A DNA stretch of 6,946 nt. Origin: Bacteroidaceae bacterium. GTDB taxonomy: Bacteria; Bacteroidota; Bacteroidia; Bacteroidales; Bacteroidaceae. The DNA is taken from NCBI GenBank assembly GCA_017472905.1, contig JAFUNW010000057.1, positions 1-6,946 of the forward strand, read 5' to 3'. Below the pieces are notes generated by a model that did not search any database, had not been told where the DNA came from, and saw nothing but the letters and a program-made list of their open reading frames with translations. A program made the position numbers and the translations under genes. Below, one piece after another: positions 5,765-6,946 of this stretch (the first letter of the stretch is position 1; every line of letters starts with the position of its first letter).

Positions 5765-6946
5765 ATGCAAACAACCGAAATACTACAAAAGTACCTCCCA
5801 AATTATCGGGGCAAAGTGGAAACCATTACCGGCTCAGGTAGCAACAGGGTTTACTTACGTTTGACAGACGAAAAAAGTATCATTGCTGTTTACGGAGCTT
5901 CTGTTGAAGAGAACCAAGCATTTGTTTACCTAGCAAAACACTTTCAATCAAAAGGCTTACCGGTTCCACAATTAATTGCGAACTTGAGCGAAGACGGACA
6001 TTTTTATTTGCAAGAGGATTTGGGTAATCGGTCTTTGTTCGATGCCCTTGCTGTAGGTCGTTCTCAAAACGGGAATTATTCTTCGGAAGAGGAAGAACTG
6101 CTTCATCAAGCTATTGCTTGTCTGCCGGACATTCAGTTTAAAGGAAAAGAGGGATTGGATGCCAAACGATGTTATCCACAACCTCGTTTTGATCGTATGA
6201 ACGTGATGTTTGACTTGAACTATTTCAAATATTGTTTCTTAAAAGCAACCTCTATTGAATTTAATGAAGTAACATTGGAGCAAGACTTTGTCCGTCTGGC
6301 CGACAAACTACTCTCTGATAAAGAAGAAGTATTTATGTATCGCGACTTTCAAGCCCGTAACGTCATGCTTTCTGCCGAAGGTTCTCCCCGATTCATCGAT
6401 TTCCAAGGAGGACGTTTAGGACCGCTCTATTACGATTTGGCTTCGTTCCTTTGGCAGGCTGCCGCACGCTATCCGGAATCGTTGCGCAATCGATTGATTG
6501 ATACTTATCTGAAAGAAGTTTCCAAATACGTTACTTTGTCCAAAGAACAGTTTTATGCACATTTGCAACTCTTTGTCCTGTTCCGCCTGATGCAAGTACT
6601 CGGAGCTTATGGCTATCGCGGCAATTTTGAGCGCAAGAGTCATTTTTTACAAAGTATACCTCCGGCTATTCAGAATATGCGGGATTTATTAGAAAAATCT
6701 CCTCAGTTACTTAACGACTGCCCCTATTTACAAAAAGTGTTGGAGGAGCTTTGTGCTTTACCGACTTATCAGCCAAAAGAAAAACGTACTCACCTAGTGG
6801 TTCGCATCTATAGTTTTTCTTATAAAAAAGGTATTCCGGAAGACACAAGTGGAAACGGAGGCGGATATGTCTTTGATTGTCGAAGTACACACAATCCCGG
6901 TCGGTATACTCCATACAAACAATTAACCGGATTGGATGAACCGGTC
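5765..6946 (+). CDS. APH/AmgK-like sugar kinase fused to RapZ C-terminal domain (3' end missing)
   Basis: An open frame of 394 codons from ATG 5765 runs off the right edge. Residues about 20-330 form an aminoglycoside-phosphotransferase-type kinase: Gly-rich loop GSGSNRVY at 23-30, the hydrophobic N-lobe segment LPVPQLI then LQEDLG at 82-87, catalytic loop YRDFQARN at 192-199 (Asp194, Asn199), metal-binding IDFQ at 211-214 (Asp212) and YDLAS at 223-227. This pattern is closest to the AmgK group, which phosphorylates the anomeric hydroxyl of N-acetylmuramate or N-acetylglucosamine. From about residue 343 a second domain begins: VVRIYSFSYKKGIPED, VFDCRSTHNPG and LTGLDEPV match the start of the RapZ C-terminal domain, which in E. 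coli binds glucosamine-6-phosphate and the GlmZ/GlmY RNAs. The RapZ N-terminal P-loop domain is absent. The rest of the second domain lies beyond the window. Substrate is inferred, not shown. An automatic label of 'RapZ' alone would be misleading. Confidence 0.88.
   Translation, partial: MQTTEILQKYLPNYRGKVETITGSGSNRVYLRLTDEKSIIAVYGASVEENQAFVYLAKHFQSKGLPVPQLIANLSEDGHFYLQEDLGNRSLFDALAVGRSQNGNYSSEEEELLHQAIACLPDIQFKGKEGLDAKRCYPQPRFDRMNVMFDLNYFKYCFLKATSIEFNEVTLEQDFVRLADKLLSDKEEVFMYRDFQARNVMLSAEGSPRFIDFQGGRLGPLYYDLASFLWQAAARYPESLRNRLIDTYLKEVSKYVTLSKEQFYAHLQLFVLFRLMQVLGAYGYRGNFERKSHFLQSIPPAIQNMRDLLEKSPQLLNDCPYLQKVLEELCALPTYQPKEKRTHLVVRIYSFSYKKGIPEDTSGNGGGYVFDCRSTHNPGRYTPYKQLTGLDEPV

Noticed and set aside
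5972..6914. Minus-strand open frames opposite the kinase/RapZ-C gene
   Set aside because: The plus strand is open throughout and carries clear kinase and RapZ-C motifs, so these are shadows.
1..6946. CRISPR arrays, tRNA or rRNA genes, insertion sequences, phage or toxin-antitoxin genes
   Set aside because: I saw no regularly spaced repeats, tRNA-like folds, transposase or recombinase motifs, or paired small genes in the intergenic regions, all of which are under 300 bp.

Overview
The window looks like chromosome of a Bacteroidota member, most likely order Bacteroidales. The evidence is AT-rich DNA, start codons without strong Shine-Dalgarno sequences, exact matches to the Bacteroides-type -7 promoter element TAnnTTTG ahead of three genes, a formate-tetrahydrofolate ligase that reads like the Bacteroides form, a DUF3943 outer-membrane protein, and a kinase/RapZ-C fusion that I associate with this phylum. 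I cannot name genus or species. There is no sign of insertion sequences, phage, CRISPR, tRNA or rRNA.

Layout: (1) 1-1079, minus strand: a probable lipoprotein of unknown function, cut by the left edge. (2) 1107-2777, minus: fhs, formate-tetrahydrofolate ligase. It lies 27 bp upstream of the lipoprotein on the same strand with no terminator between them, so the two may be co-transcribed. (3) 2778-3071: a divergent intergenic region holding the fhs promoter at one end. At the other end is the promoter of an AraC-type regulator, decorated with a perfect 10-bp inverted repeat and a perfect 14-bp palindrome. (4) 3072-3932, plus: AraC-family regulator. (5) 3933-4113: convergent intergenic region with one strong hairpin that can terminate transcription from both sides. 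(6) 4114-5565, minus: DUF3943 outer-membrane beta-barrel-like protein. (7) 5566-5764: divergent spacer with a promoter for the gene to its right. (8) 5765-6946, plus, running off the right edge: an APH/AmgK-like sugar-kinase domain fused to the C-terminal domain of RapZ.

The genes do not form one obvious pathway. fhs supplies 10-formyl-THF for one-carbon metabolism. The two envelope proteins are of unknown function. The kinase/RapZ-C fusion points to amino-sugar phosphate sensing or cell-wall sugar recycling. The items most worth following up are that fusion and the unusually well-formed dyads at the araC-type promoter. Nothing here proves a new multi-gene system; most of the window is ordinary core genome.
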